From Ephydatia muelleri (lineage: Eukaryota; Porifera; Demospongiae; Spongillida; Spongillidae), in NCBI GenBank assembly GCA_013339895.1, contig JABACO010000015.1, positions 1,696,229 through 1,760,228 of the forward strand: a stretch of 64,000 nt of DNA. The letters are read 5' to 3'. The first letter of the stretch is position 1, and every line of letters starts with the position of its first letter. The notes beneath the pieces were generated by a model, which saw only the letters and a list, made by a program, of their open reading frames with translations, searched no databases and had not been told where the DNA came from. Position numbers and translations under genes: made by a program. Shown piece by piece: positions 12,349-26,320 of this stretch.

Positions 12349-12381
12349 TGTAATATCAGTGGATCTATTATGTCATCAACA
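12349..12381 (+). repeat. Remnant of the 5' LTR start
   Basis: The 33 bases beginning TGTAATATCAGTGGATCTAT are identical to 15415-15447. Here they run straight into gag-like sequence, so most of the 5' LTR, the leader and the start of gag have been deleted. Confidence 0.7.
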
Positions 12382-15300
12382 ACGCAGAGAGTTGCTGCGG
12401 TCGTGTTTCAAGTGTGGTCGTGTCGCCAGAGACTGCCGATGCCAGGGAAAAGACAACGGAATGTCCGCCCGGAGCAGCGGGCATCCACCAAATTTTAAGC
12501 CCTAGGAGATCAAGTTACAGTTGCTGCAGTGAGAAGTAAGACAATTACAATTTGCGGTCGAATTGGTGGCTCTACGCAGAAGGGTTCTGGACTCAGGCCC
12601 CGCTGTTTCCCTTCTCAGGCAGGATGTTTTAAAGCAGGCAACAGGAATTGAACGCGCAGATGCTAAGCTTGATATACATCTGGTGACAGCAGCAGGTGCA
12701 CATCTACCCATTGTGGATCAAGTTAGTGTCACGGAGCTCGAGAAGTGGCACAACTTCCTAGAGGGTTGCAAGCCTGATCACTCCTGCCACATTGTGAACG
12801 GATTTTCTTCAAAGGCATGGAATAGTCCTAGATTTTGTCCACCATGCCAGTCACAGTGACACAAACGCAGGGCAAAGCGCATGTATGTATACCTGCACCC
12901 GAGTACAATTCCAAAATATTCAGTGCAGTTTGGGAATATGGGGTAGCGCTGAAGAGAAGTGATGTCCAGTTGCAGGAATTGACATGGTAGAGATGAACAG
13001 CGAGGTTGATGATTGAAGACTGTGCAGTCCCACACTATGATGAAAAGGTGGACTACGAATTTCCCAAAGATGTGAAGACGTGTTTTGTAGCCACTATACG
13101 GAAATTTATATAAGGATCTCTTCATCACTAAACCTGGAACCACAACAGTGACCTCCCACCACATCACCACCACAGGACCTCCTGTTCGTGTACCACCTCG
13201 CAGGATCTCTGCACACTTTCGAGATGAATTAAGTTGAGCTACAGATCGGACAGCTGTTGCACAATGGGATCATAGTGGAAAGCTATAGCCCATGGCTATA
13301 GCACCAGCGCTGTATGTGCCAAAGAAGTCAGGGGAGGTGAGGCTGTGTGTTGACTACTGTGAGCTGAACAAGCGAACCGTAATAGATGCTTATCCTTTGC
13401 CACTAGTGGATGAAGTCCAGGACAGACTAGCTGGTTCAGCCATATTTAGCAAACTGGACCTCCAGAGTGGGTACTGGCAGCTTCCCATGGAACCACAGGA
13501 CAGAGAGAAGACAGCTTTTTCACCAGGTCCTGAATGAGAGCATATGAATTTACTCGAATGTCATTCGAACTCTGTGGGGCACCCAGCTCCTTTCAATGAT
13601 TAATGGACACCATTATGAGAGGGCTACCGTTTGTCACAACATACATGGATGATGTTCTCATTCATTCTAAATGAAAAGATCCATAGGAGCCATTTGGAAG
13701 AAGTTTTTCAGCGACTGCAGAAGGCAGGGTTGACCCTACGAGGCAGCAAATGCCAAGTAGGACTCCCTGAGGTTGCATTCCTTGAACAAGTCTTCTCAGG
13801 AGTGGGAGTGATGCCAGACAATGCTAAGATCAAGACAGTGGAAGAGTGGCCTACTCCATGCAATGCAAAAGAGGTGCAGCAGTTTCTGGGACTGGCTTCT
13901 TACTACACACGATTTGTGTCACGGTTTGCAGACATTACAGTACCTCTGCACCGCCTAGCACAAAAGGAAATCCATGCAGTTCTGCTGGACTAAAGAATGC
14001 AACGAGTCCTTCAAGGGCTTGAAAGGTCGTTGACAGAGGCACCTATACTAGTATTCCCACACTTTGACTTGCAAGATAGCCACATTGTTCTTCAAACTGA
14101 TGCTAGTACTGGGGGATCAGGTGAAATACTGCAGCTGGATGGACATGTTATTGCCTATGCAAGTCGTGTGCTGAACAAAGCTGAATGTAACTATACAGTG
14201 TCATACAACGAGAGTGCTTGGCAGCAGTGTATGGCATGAATCAGTTCAGGCACTACCTATTGGGGTGACCATTCCTACAACTATCAATTGGTGGAAGCCC
14301 CTCATTCAGGAGGTACTCTCATTTGTGGGCTCAACTTCTCTTAAAGGATGGCATTGTGTGGAGACATTATACAATCTCATTCCAGTAACGCTCCAGAAAG
14401 ATGCATTGCAGCAATGTCATGACTCATCTCAAACAGGCCATCAAGGTGCACAGAAGACTTATTACCACCTGAGACATATGACATAGGATAACCAAAGAGC
14501 TGGTGGACCTGTTTACCACATATGGAAAACCAGAAATTGTACACTCAGATAAAGGACGAAATTTTGAGAGTGCAATCTTTCAGCAGGTCTTAAAGGTATT
14601 CGGGGTCAAGAAGTCTCAAACTACTGCCTATCATCCACAAGGTGACGACATTGTCGAAAGTTTCAACTGCACCCTGCTCCAGTTACTCCAGACATACGTC
14701 ACCAGGCAGGAAGAATGGGACAAGCACCTCCTTCTGGCTCTCTATGCCCACAGGACAGCAGTAGACTTCTCTACTGGTGTGTCTCCTTTTGAACTATGTA
14801 TGGAAGACAGCTTGTAAAAGACTTACCACCAACAGCATATGCCCCTGGAGAGAATGGCGAGACGCTGCATGCCAAGTTGGCTGAGTTGACTGATCTTGTA
14901 GAAGTGCACACGGCTGAAGCAGCTGAGGAACAGAGGCAACAGTGTAACAAACATTCAGAAGAGCGATCCTCAAAGTGGATGATCCAGTCTGGCTGTCTAT
15001 ACCAACTGCTGGGAAGTTGGACGCACGATGGGAAGGAAACTGGGTAGTGACTGGATGCAAGTCACCAGTTAATGTCGAAATTTCAGGTGGAGCAAGGAGA
15101 AGAGTAGTACATATGAACAGGATTACAGGCATGCATCGTTTCCAGCCAGCTATGCAACTCTCCATGGAAGATGCTCTTACAGAAGAAAATCAGGGTGGCT
15201 CTCTACAGTGGCAAACACCTCAAGTTGACCATGAGATCCATGATGTCATGCCAACTGAGAAGCGCCAGCCACGTAACCTACCTGTTCTGGTCCCTGTAGG

Positions 15301-15447
15301 AGACCACGTGGCTGAAGACCCTGAGGAGGTGCCTCGCAGGTACCCTCTACGTGTAAGACACCGACCTGATTATTTTTAGACCACTGCTAAGCTTGAGGTC
15401 AAGCTTGAAAGTGATGTAATATCAGTGGATCTATTATGTCATCAACA
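12349..15447 (+). mobile_element. Ty3/gypsy LTR retrotransposon, decayed
   Basis: Domains in order on the forward strand: a degenerate CCHC knuckle (CFKCGRVARDC, about 12410); a retropepsin-like DSGPAVSLL (about 12590); reverse transcriptase with VRLCVDYCELN, FSKLDLQSGYWQ (13340-13490) and YMDD (13642); RNase H (LQTDAST, IAYASRVLN, 14090-14180); integrase with HSDKGRNFES and AYHPQG (14530-14660); and a GPY/F-like tail (ARWEGNWVV, 15015). Stops and frameshifts interrupt RT, RNase H and integrase, and the segment between RNase H and the integrase catalytic core is shortened. A 33-base direct repeat marks LTR sequence at 12349 and 15415. Confidence 0.9.
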
Positions 15448-15640
15448 CCTTGGGCATTTGAACGCACACGGACTAATCTGAATGGATCTCTAGTTGTACT
15501 GTGTCTCATGCATGCACCAAATCTGTGAACCCCTCTTTTCTGTGTGTGACTTGTAATTATATAATGTATATGCATTGCTGTACAGATCAGACTAATATGA
15601 GTTGCTATAACTACTGAGATTGGGATCTACGTTTCCACTA
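15415..15640 (+). repeat. 3' LTR (right boundary uncertain)
   Basis: It starts TGTAATATCAG just after the end of the polyprotein (stop about 15379) and a purine-rich stretch. The right end is not fixed because no full 5' LTR survives for comparison; a boundary near 15640 is a guess. Confidence 0.45.
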
Positions 15641-16334
15641 CATATACACGGTTAGGGTACACTGCAGTGCATAATTGTTATGCACTGCAGTGAAAGAATC
15701 CCATTGAATGAAGACCGTACATTGAAGCTTTGTACAAGCGTATCATGCAAGGAGACTGTTTTCAAGCTTCGTTGTTTTTTGGCTATATAAATATGATATT
15801 GTTTAATTAATACCGGGTTTATACGGCATGCAGTAAACCGCAAATGCCACAATCAATTTTACAATCTTTACACTGCACAGTTATGTAATAGCTGCGGCCA
15901 GGACATTTTACGCGCATACCATGCAAATTAAATACTGATAGAATTAATAATAGGATATAACTAATAATACAAACCTACATACCTAGGACACAAAGAGTCA
16001 TTATTATAAAAATGATGACGAACTAGCTGGCCTAATAAAGAAGTTTACATTGCGGAAAGGTACAAGGTTGACCTTGCTGACCTATGCGGGAAAGCCGAAG
16101 GCACATGACAGCAGATCAATTAGCAACGAATCCAGAATATTGTTTTGCTGTACCCATCCGCTGCTGCGAATAGCGGATCTTGGAACCCTACTAGAGTTTC
16201 AACATCGTACAACACTTCCTTCTACAAATCCTGGACGATCCCATCTTTGTATATTTATCTGGACACTATCTATGTTTGTATTCTAAATGTCCGTACGCCT
16301 AAAATAATTTCGTTATACTTTGACTCAAGTAAAC
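15641..16334. other. Upstream flank of GPATCH3
   Basis: AT-rich. A short inverted pair lies around 15662-15690 (ACTGCAGTGCATAA and TTATGCACTGCAGT). No gene seen. The GPATCH3 promoter should be in the right-hand part; no TATA box stands out. Confidence 0.4.
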
Positions 16335-18513
<2,179 letters not shown>

Positions 18514-18690
18514 CTGCTCTGTTGTATTGAATCACAGATATTTTGGCATAAATGTATTATTGCATCTGTATATGATACCGTGCGACATACGTGCAATGCG
18601 CTGTCAATACACGTTACATAGCGCTTGGACTCGGTCCTAAGCTAGAGGCACATGGATATGTTTCTGTTTACAGTTTCCGTATTGGCATCC

Positions 18691-19128
18691 TTAGAGAGCC
18701 TGCTGGCATGCTTTGTGTTGCGAGCTCTCATGCCACAGACGGGCGTTGCGGCGTATTCGGTCGAGTCGTTCTTGCTCTAGGCACTTCAATAACGGCGAAG
18801 GATGATGATATATTCCACATAGCACCTGATAAAATGGCTTTACCTTCTTACGGATGCTGGCAAGAAATAGCTTCCGCTCCAGCTCTTGATACGAAGGGAG
18901 AGGTTTCAGGGCGTACTCTTTTATTCTCTTGGGAGCCGGGGCGGATGGTTTCTCTGGTTCAAACTGTATACTATAACCTATAGGTCGTTGGTGGTATACG
19001 GTTTCTTCGCAGGATACGTTTTCCATTTCGTCTTGCGTTGCTACACTGAAAATACCGCTGCACGGCGCCGCCAATACCAACTGTTTATATTTCGCTGTGC
19101 GCATGCGTAGACCATGTGTTTGCCGCAT
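18691..19128 (-). CDS. Small hypothetical protein, 145 aa
   Basis: A reverse-strand ORF opens with ATG at 19128 and ends just after QHKACQQAL. It is convergent with GPATCH3, 178 bases from its stop. Composition is protein-like and basic near the end (ERLDRIRRNARLW), with a Pro/Lys stretch in the middle (PEKPSAPAPKRIKEY). A 60-base in-frame segment after SIRKK starts GTAAAG and ends AG and could be an intron, joining RKK to CLEQERLD. No family recognised. The (CA)n tract at 19157 lies in its upstream region. Confidence 0.5.
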   Translation of the reverse strand: MRQTHGLRMRTAKYKQLVLAAPCSGIFSVATQDEMENVSCEETVYHQRPIGYSIQFEPEKPSAPAPKRIKEYALKPLPSYQELERKLFLASIRKKVKPFYQVLCGIYHHPSPLLKCLEQERLDRIRRNARLWHESSQHKACQQAL

Positions 19129-19156
19129 CTTCTCATATGTATAGTCTTAGTCACAT

Positions 19157-19222
<66 letters not shown>
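19157..19222 (+). repeat. (CA)n microsatellite
   Basis: About 33 CA units in a row, pure. Confidence 0.97.
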
Positions 19223-19227
<5 letters not shown>

Positions 19228-19449
19228 TGCACATACACAACACACACGTGCTTCGTTATGCTGTTGAAGGAGAAGCCAATATAAGGCCGTTATCGAGTTA
19301 TAACTAACTACCAATAACCGGGTAATGGAGGAGTCCTGTATACATCATTGTAAGAATTGTCGTCAGTTATATAGTTTTCCTATCATCGTCATACTACCCC
19401 TGCATGCATGATAACGGCACACGCATGACCGCGTAGGAAAATAGCGCCG

Positions 19450-19521
19450 GGTGTAAGAGGTATACCTCTTACACCGCGCTGAAGTTAGCCACAGCAGAGA
19501 TCATATATATATATGATCTCT
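19450..19521. repeat. Two adjacent perfect palindromes
   Basis: GGTGTAAGAGGTATACCTCT with its last six bases TACACC (19450-19475) is a perfect 26-base palindrome. AGAGATCATATATATATATG continuing ATCTCT (about 19496-19521) is a second. They are 20 bases apart. Confidence 0.8.
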
Positions 19522-20163
19522 GGCCACAGCCTATCATTCGTAATTCGTTAAACTATTGAGGTGCTAACATTTGCTCAAGCGGCTGAGTGTATTCATAAGT
19601 CATGTCTCCGCTGAGCGTATCATGTACTGCAATTTTCAATGGTTTGATGATTAGCGGCCAGCCTGGCAGGCACAGAATGGCACAATTGGAGTAACGAAAC
19701 TTGTAAAGCATTATACTGCACTTGCACTTGCTGTATAGCTACGTGTTTGCATGTTGTATGTATTGATTATAACTTGCTGTTTAAAATAATAGTATAATAA
19801 AAATGTATTTGAGCAAACTGGTCCAGCCAGCCAACCAACATGGTTATTTAATAACACGATACATTATAATTAATCATGTAAACAGAAAACAGATGGTAGT
19901 GTGTAATTAAGGAAGTGTTTCTTTCTCTCAAGGTTAAATGTATCCATTAGTAGAGCTACGACAGTCTGGAAATGTATAAAATTTACACATTGTGATTTAT
20001 GTTCTATTTTCTACCATTGATACATTAACACACCTCTGGCCAATCTACACACTTGTTTAATAAAGACAATGACAGTGCAGCCTGTTTTTTTTACATCACA
20101 GTCAAGTTCATGAAGAAAGTAAAACACTTCTAACACCTGTAAATGGGAGGAATGTTCCTAATG
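19522..20163. other. AT-rich spacer
   Basis: No gene seen. It probably includes the 3' UTR of the reverse-strand exons that end at 20164. Confidence 0.4.
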
Positions 20164-20582
20164 TCAGATGATGATACATGGTTGAGAATAATGGTCAGAA
20201 CATTCTAAAAGAGGCCAGTACAAATCTTTTTTATGCAGCTCTTCAAATTCATTGAAGTAGATTTGAAGATCAGAAACTGTATCTTTACTCAAGATGGGCC
20301 GGAGTGTCAGCTAAAGGATGAATAAATTTTTATGTGCATCAATACTTATTACAGCTTAAACCTCAAGCTCTTTCACAATTCTTTGTATTATGTTGTCTTG
20401 GAAATGGATAATGCTTTCTTGAAAATTAGTACCGGACATTTATTAAAGTTCAAATCACTGTAAAATGCTTACTCCAAAGTTTTTCTTTTGAAGAGTGGGA
20501 AGTTTTTCATGTAAAAAAACGTTCCCCATCTGATTGCAAAGATGTCGTCTGGATCAGGTGGTGCATTCCGAAAAATCAGGCT
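20164..20582 (-). CDS. 3' exons of an unrecognised gene
   Basis: Three reverse-strand exons join with matching phases. Exon A is 20473-20582 (SLIFRNAPPDPDDIF, WGTFFYMKNFPLFKR), donor GTAAGC, phase 2. Exon B is 20362-20413 (IIHFQDNIIQRIVKELE), phase 0. Exon C is 20164-20310 (LTLRPILSKDTVSDLQIYF to a TGA). Introns are about 50-60 bases with GT-AG ends. The sequence is protein-like, with acidic and aromatic residues, but I recognise no family. Upstream exons were not found; the region to the right is repeat-rich. It could also be the remnant of a gene. Confidence 0.45.
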
Positions 20583-20595
20583 CTAGAAAATCTTG

Positions 20596-20674
20596 GGTTC
20601 AGATGACCAAAGTTTACAAAGCCATGGTGTGTGTGCATGTGTGTGTGTGCATGTGTGTGTGTGCATGTGTGTGC

Positions 20675-20705
<31 letters not shown>

Positions 20706-20848
20706 ATAAGTAAAATGCACTGGCATAGGGAGGGGTGGACTGGTGAGGCTATAGTATAGAAGCACTCAGATAAGGTCACTTGGTATCACTGCACTCACAG
20801 CATTACCACAGGTCCTCTGGTTCTGAAGACCAAAGTTGAAAAAGCCAT

Positions 20849-20939
<91 letters not shown>

Positions 20940-21360
20940 ACATGCGAAATGCACTGGCATAGGGATGGGTGGACTGGTGAGGCTATAGTATAAAAGCACT
21001 CAGATAAGGTCACTTGGTATCACTGCACTCACAGAATAACCCCAGGTCCTCTGGTTCTGAAGACCAAAGTTGACAAAGCCATGGTGTGTGTGCGTGTATG
21101 TGTGTGTACACAAGCGAAATGGACTGGCATAGGAAGGGTGGACTGGTGAGGCTATAGTATAGAAGCACTTAGATAAGGTCCCTTGGTGTCACTGCACTCA
21201 CAGCATTACCCCAGGTCCTCTGGTTGTGATGACCATAGTTGACAGTGTGTGCGTGTACACAAGCAGAATGGACTGGCATAGGGAGGGGTGGACTTGTGAG
21301 GCTATAGTATAGAAACATTCAGATAAGGTCAATTGATGTCTCTGCACTCACTATAGTACA
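20596..21360 (+). repeat. Four-copy tandem array of about 180-230-base units
   Basis: Each unit has GACCAAAGTTGAC..AAGCCATGGTG, a (TG)n tract of variable length, then AATGCACTGGCATAGGGA, GGCTATAGTATAGAAGCAC and TCACTGCACTCACAG. Units start near 20598, 20817, 21048 and 21222. The TG tract is over 100 bases in unit 2 and nearly absent in unit 4. Confidence 0.85.
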
Positions 21361-21669
21361 CCTGCACCACGTAGATATGGTCACTACGGCATGCACTGCT
21401 GCTGTCATTGCACTCACAGGTTGAGATCACTTGCAATCAAACTGTGTGATGAAGCCTTGGCGTGAAGCGTGATACCATTTCACTCATAGCACTAACTCTG
21501 TCATGATGCGATGACGTTCATGTAATGTATGCATGCAATGAGTACACTGGGATTCCGTTGAGTCAATCAATGCGCGCGCCGTTGTCGGTGTTGATGAAGT
21601 TAATTATTTTGGAATGTTAGGCTGTGGAATGTTGGGCCAACTTCAAATCGGTCCGAATATCCGCCTTAA

Positions 21670-22193
21670 CTCTTTGAACGCCAAGTGCATATATGCTTAC
21701 AAAACGAGAATTATCTGCCTCACCATTCATGCAGTGCTGTGTGTTACATTGTGTTGATCAAAATCACTTTGAATATGCATGCAGTGCAATACTGACATGC
21801 ATGTAACCTCGTAGTCATACAAAGATTTGAACATATGTGTGGTCCCAGTGTAAGCACATTTTGTGCATGTGTCCATTATAAACCGCTGGCACCTTTTGTT
21901 CCAACAACCTATAATGCGAACTGGCAAAAGGGGTACTACACTGATCTGGCCTACGCATTCTTGGAGCATTGAAGTGATGCATTAGTGAAGTGAAGTAGCT
22001 CATCTGAATAATGGAGTTCTTTAGAAGAAACAATTACTTTGTGCAGCATGTACTTATAAGTTTACAAGTGCAGGAAGTATATGCATGCATCATTGAGTTG
22101 TATGAATGTTGTAACGGTTGTGTACTAAGTGTGTACAAGCATGCATGCATGCACATGTGCATGCATGCATGTACGCACTTGGCGTTCAAAGAA
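21670..22193. mobile_element. piggyBac-type miniature element
   Basis: TCTTTGAACGCCAAGTGC just inside the left end faces GCACTTGGCGTTCAAAGA at the right end. The left flank is TTAA (21666-21669), the piggyBac target; the right flank is CTAA, one change from it. The 520-base interior is non-coding apart from a reverse-strand Cys-containing ORF (21727-21969, RCQRFIMDTCTKCAYTG), which might be a transposase tail. Confidence 0.6.
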
Positions 22194-22264
22194 CTAATGA
22201 TGAAATGGATGAATTTCGTGCAACTTTCATACAAAAATAATAAAACATGAACTCCAAAAGCACA

Positions 22265-25200
22265 TCAGACATTGTAGGCAGGACTGCAGAGATTTCCTTC
22301 TGTGCCCTCTACAAGATTGACCAGTGATGATGTACTGCTCTCAGAAGCCGTGATGTTTTGCTCCACCATCTTTAGTTGTTTTTCCACCACTGTGATCCCC
22401 AGCTCATTGCAGACATTACAGAAGCATCTAATGGTGACCATGTCCTTCCTACTCCACACTTTTAGTATGGAAAGCAGAATGTCCCCAGATGGAGATGTTT
22501 CCAATTGGTCTGGATTCATTTTCAGGTGTAGATACTCTATCAGGTTCTCCCAACTAGCACAATCTATGGAGGATGAGGTCACTTGTATCTATAAAAGTGG
22601 TTTCAAATCTGTTTCCTCCCCCCCACTTCCTTAATTACTTTGATATGCAATATCAATAGCAGCAAGTACAAGTTGCATTCTTTTATTTTTGAAACTAAAC
22701 ACAATCATGAAAAGTTCTTCAAAACAGGTAATCTAAAAAAAACAGCTTACATGTATCTACACCAATAATAGTAATCACAAAACACTATACGTGTTTTCAA
22801 AGGCAGGAACTGGTGACTGAATTTGGGTGTGCATGCATTTGAGCCAACAAATCATCATAATAAATTTTCACTTCAACAAGGTGTGCTAACAGTGACAGTT
22901 ATTTGCTTTGGCATCAGTCCTTAACTTAATTGATGCTTTTATGAATGCTATTTGATTATTATTACTGCAAATGGTGACCTGCTCAGAGAAGAACCTTCAC
23001 TGTAATAGTAATGATTTCTAAAAAGCAAAGGTACCATGCAGGGTTTGTGCGTTTGTCATGTTTTACCTTTCCACAATGCAAAGTCCACCCTTTAACTAAC
23101 GAGAAACTCATGAGTTTCCCAAACCATGCAGCAGATCCATGCTATTTTCACTAACCAGCTTCTCCAGCAACTTTGGTGAAGTAGTTAGCAATACGGTCTC
23201 GCAACTTGAGGTCCTCGGTGAGCAGCTTGGTTATATCTTTGGACCAAAAGTCTGCCCCTTCCCCTGGGCATATGCTTGGCCGATGAGATCTTGCGGGCTG
23301 GAATGTGGAGAACATGCTGTGTGTTGCAAAACCAACGACATATATAAATTGCATTACATACATATGCATCACAGAGCCTTTGAAGTTCTTGGGAACTGGT
23401 TGGGGTGGCGGCTGGTGTCATTGGTGCTGAGGTAGTTTCAACTACAATATATACATACATTGTGATCTCACCAATCTTCTCAAACAATGCTTTAAAGTTT
23501 GCTATACGTTTTGTTAAGTTCTCACCATGGGTTGTTTTCTCCTGAAGTGGCATATTAGAGGGACGGGACATTGATGCAACCTGACCTGTTGGGATTGACA
23601 TTACACAATGCAGAGTATATCAGTGTACTATATACATGAGATTGATTTGTGCCATGCTTAACAATGTACTGCTAAATCATGCACATTCTACTCCTTCCAT
23701 TAAGATCGTATTCAGTTGGTAATTGTTTGTTCCTCAATGCTGAAACAACAGGTATTCTTATCAGTTCAAGAACTACTTACATTGCTCTATCTCCCCTGAT
23801 TCCTCTATCACACTTTCCAAATTCCCTTCTTGTCTTTCCTTCATCACCAGCTCTTGCTTTAAAGTTTTCATCTCCTCCTGCAATGCCATATTCTGCTCTA
23901 GAAGCTCTTTCTTGTCCCCATTCAGCTTCTGGACCTGGGTGGAAAGTTCTTCCTCCCTCTTGCGCCCTGCAGCTATCTCCAGCTGATGATCTGACACGAG
24001 GGCCCGCAGCTTCTCTCTTACAACATTTTCTAACTCTGCTTTCTCCCGGTCAAACTCCATCTTCTGGCGTTCAAGGTCTCTGATGGATGTACCTGTGCTA
24101 GAAGGGGATTCCCCTCCAATAGTGCCAAGTGTATTACAGCATCTGTCAAACAACGAACTCACGTTTTATTCTCTGCTGATGCATAAAACTAATGTCGCCG
24201 AAGAGTTGCTGTATCTTTGCATTAGTTTTCATTCTTTCCCATGACCGAATACTGTTCACTGCAGCAAAGCCCTGACTGTCATTCACTTCTAGATATGTGG
24301 GATGTAAATGAAAGCTCGAAATGTTAATGAATTGAATCAGTGATGACTCACTTTCACAGAAGTTGAAGTGCAGCATCCTCAGCCACAGCTCAAAGGTCAT
24401 CTCAACCAGTTTGTCATCAGTAGAGCCTTCTATCATGTCATTCAATAATTCGAACAACTGTTTGCATATGCTCTCTGCTTGCTTCAAGAAAGAGTCCTTC
24501 ACTAGTGCAGGGACTTCAGATAGCACTTCTGTTATTAAATCAGGACTGAGCCCTTCAACTGAAAGAATTATAACTGTAGTGACCTCTGTGAATTGGGATA
24601 GAATGCATGCACTAACCTACTCCTCCCACTCTCCCTCCCTCCTGAGAAATTCATCTAACACACACAGATGCATAATCGACTATAGCAGTTAGTCCTGGGC
24701 AAAGGCTATTTGCACAAAAAGTGGTACAAATTCAAATTATCAAAAACATTCACCATACAATATTTCTCCAGACCTAAAAGCATGTAGAGGGTTCCCTGCC
24801 TTGTACTTCATATTGAATAGCCCACACCTTCTATACTCTAATTTGTGAGAATAACTATGCTTTTTTTTTTTTTTTTTTTGCTCAATCGTCCCGCCTTCTC
24901 TTCCCTCCAGCTTCCTGCATGTCCCAGAAGCTCTTTTATATACTTCACAAATCTTCCCACTTGCCATCCTCCCTTTCCCCTTGACCCTCTCCCTAGTTCC
25001 TTCTATGTCCCTTCCTCCCCTTCCCCTAGTAATTGGTACATATGCACATCCACTTACAGCATGAGAAAAGGTTACACAGGAAACGCATTCCAATGCAATC
25101 CCTTGCTTGTGGTTGCAGATTGAGCTGAGCTTGATCAGCAGTGGAGGACAAGACAAACCCGAGCATTTGGATGACTTGCATCAATTTCTGTTTCTTGAGA

Positions 25201-26320
25201 GCATCTTCGTTCTCAACTATTTGCTTTTCTGCATTGCACAGGTCAACATCCAAACATATATATTACTCCCTCCCCCCCACCAGATTGGTGAGGGCACACA
25301 TACTTACCTAAACAGCTGCTCAGTTTTTTTAGGCTAAACATTTGGGCACACTGATACTGCAGGGTCTGCTGAAAAAACGATAAGCAAGGAACAAGCTCAC
25401 AGAACCTGCCCTCTAGTTGGAAGGAGAACAAAATTGAAATAGGTGCAGACACGGTCACGTTTAGAAAGAGTGAAGGGGAAGGAACAGCTAGAATATAATA
25501 ATGATTTGCCTTTTATAGCAGAATCGAGGACGTGTGCAAGGCTGATACCGCACTGCTCCTCCCGTGGGCAGGAGCTGTGGATTCCTAGAAGCCGCCACGT
25601 TTCGGGAGCGTTTGAGTTCGCGCAGTACACGATCGCGGAACCAGGCTCCGTGGGTTGAAAGGCGCTTGGAGTGTAGCGCAACGGGCAGCTCTGCGTGTAC
25701 AGGTTGACCTCGTCTTCCAATCCGTTGAGGCCGCTCGGTTGGACAATAGGATTTTTAAGGTCGGCGGGTTGGGAAATGATGTCCCCGTCTGGTCTACGGG
25801 CGAACACGTGGCAAAGACGACTCTTGAACGCCTCTGGTGGTGGGTGTGACACGGTAAGGAACGTCAATCTTTGTTTCGCGCAAAGCTCTTGCACAAAGGC
25901 AGGCTTTAGCGCAACAAGCGTCCAATTCCACTTGTACGGACAGGGCTCGTTCGGGTGGATGTTTGCCTTCCATATCCCACGCTCGCCACAGCATGAGACG
26001 AAGCTCTCACGAACGATTTTGGAGGGGGCAAGTGTGTACTTTAACGGTCTCTCCTTCGTCCCCAAGACCAACTTCAGCGCTTCTAAATCAGCCAAAGATG
26101 CCACGGCGTGGTGAGTTGTGACGAGGCCGTACAGCTCGTCTTGCCCGCCTAGTGGCTTGCTTCTGTCACCCAAGTTGACTAGTGTGCATTGGGCAATGAA
26201 CCGACCGTTGGGTCCTTCCAGACGGCCACACGCCAGGGAGTTCAGCTCTACGGGAACCACTGGCGAGATGGAGAGTGACGTCTCGCTCTGTTGTCTATTG
26301 GTTCGGAGACCGCGAAACAT
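22265..26320 (-). CDS. Trypsin-fold, coiled-coil, Death-like domain protein (probable pseudoprotease)
   Basis: Nine reverse-strand exons give 732 residues: 26320-25510, 25412-25308, 25228-25058, 24558-24352, 24288-24163, 24092-23781, 23585-23526, 23263-23156, 22563-22265. Every junction is phase 1. Residues 1-270 are a trypsin/HtrA-like fold: THH with His71, then WNWTLVALKP where the catalytic Asp should be (Asn132), and EPGSAIVYC with Ser228 in place of a GxSGxP motif, then LLGIHSS. Helical regions follow. About 474-577 is a coiled coil rich in Glu, Lys and Leu. ADFWSKDITKLL precedes a C-terminal Death-like domain (634-732; SWENLIEYL, ILLSILKVW). The start is the first in-frame ATG; GTG codons upstream were ignored. 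Intron 1 begins GC (AAG then GCAAAT). Role inferred only: a signalling adaptor or regulator. A paralogue is head to head with it. Confidence 0.8.

Noticed and set aside
20596..21360. CRISPR-like spaced repeats
   Set aside because: The units are long, contain variable TG tracts and are in a eukaryotic genome; this is a tandem satellite.
22265..22563. CARD or DED instead of a Death domain
   Set aside because: The Trp at the start (SWENL) and the Trp at the end of the hydrophobic helix (SILKVW) fit Death domains better, but I kept the wording Death-like because no structure was computed.
23185..23372. Reverse-strand reading ARKISSAKHMPRGRGR as the exon frame
   Set aside because: The acceptor at 23264 gives the frame GEGADFWSKDI, which matches the paralogue and keeps phase 1.
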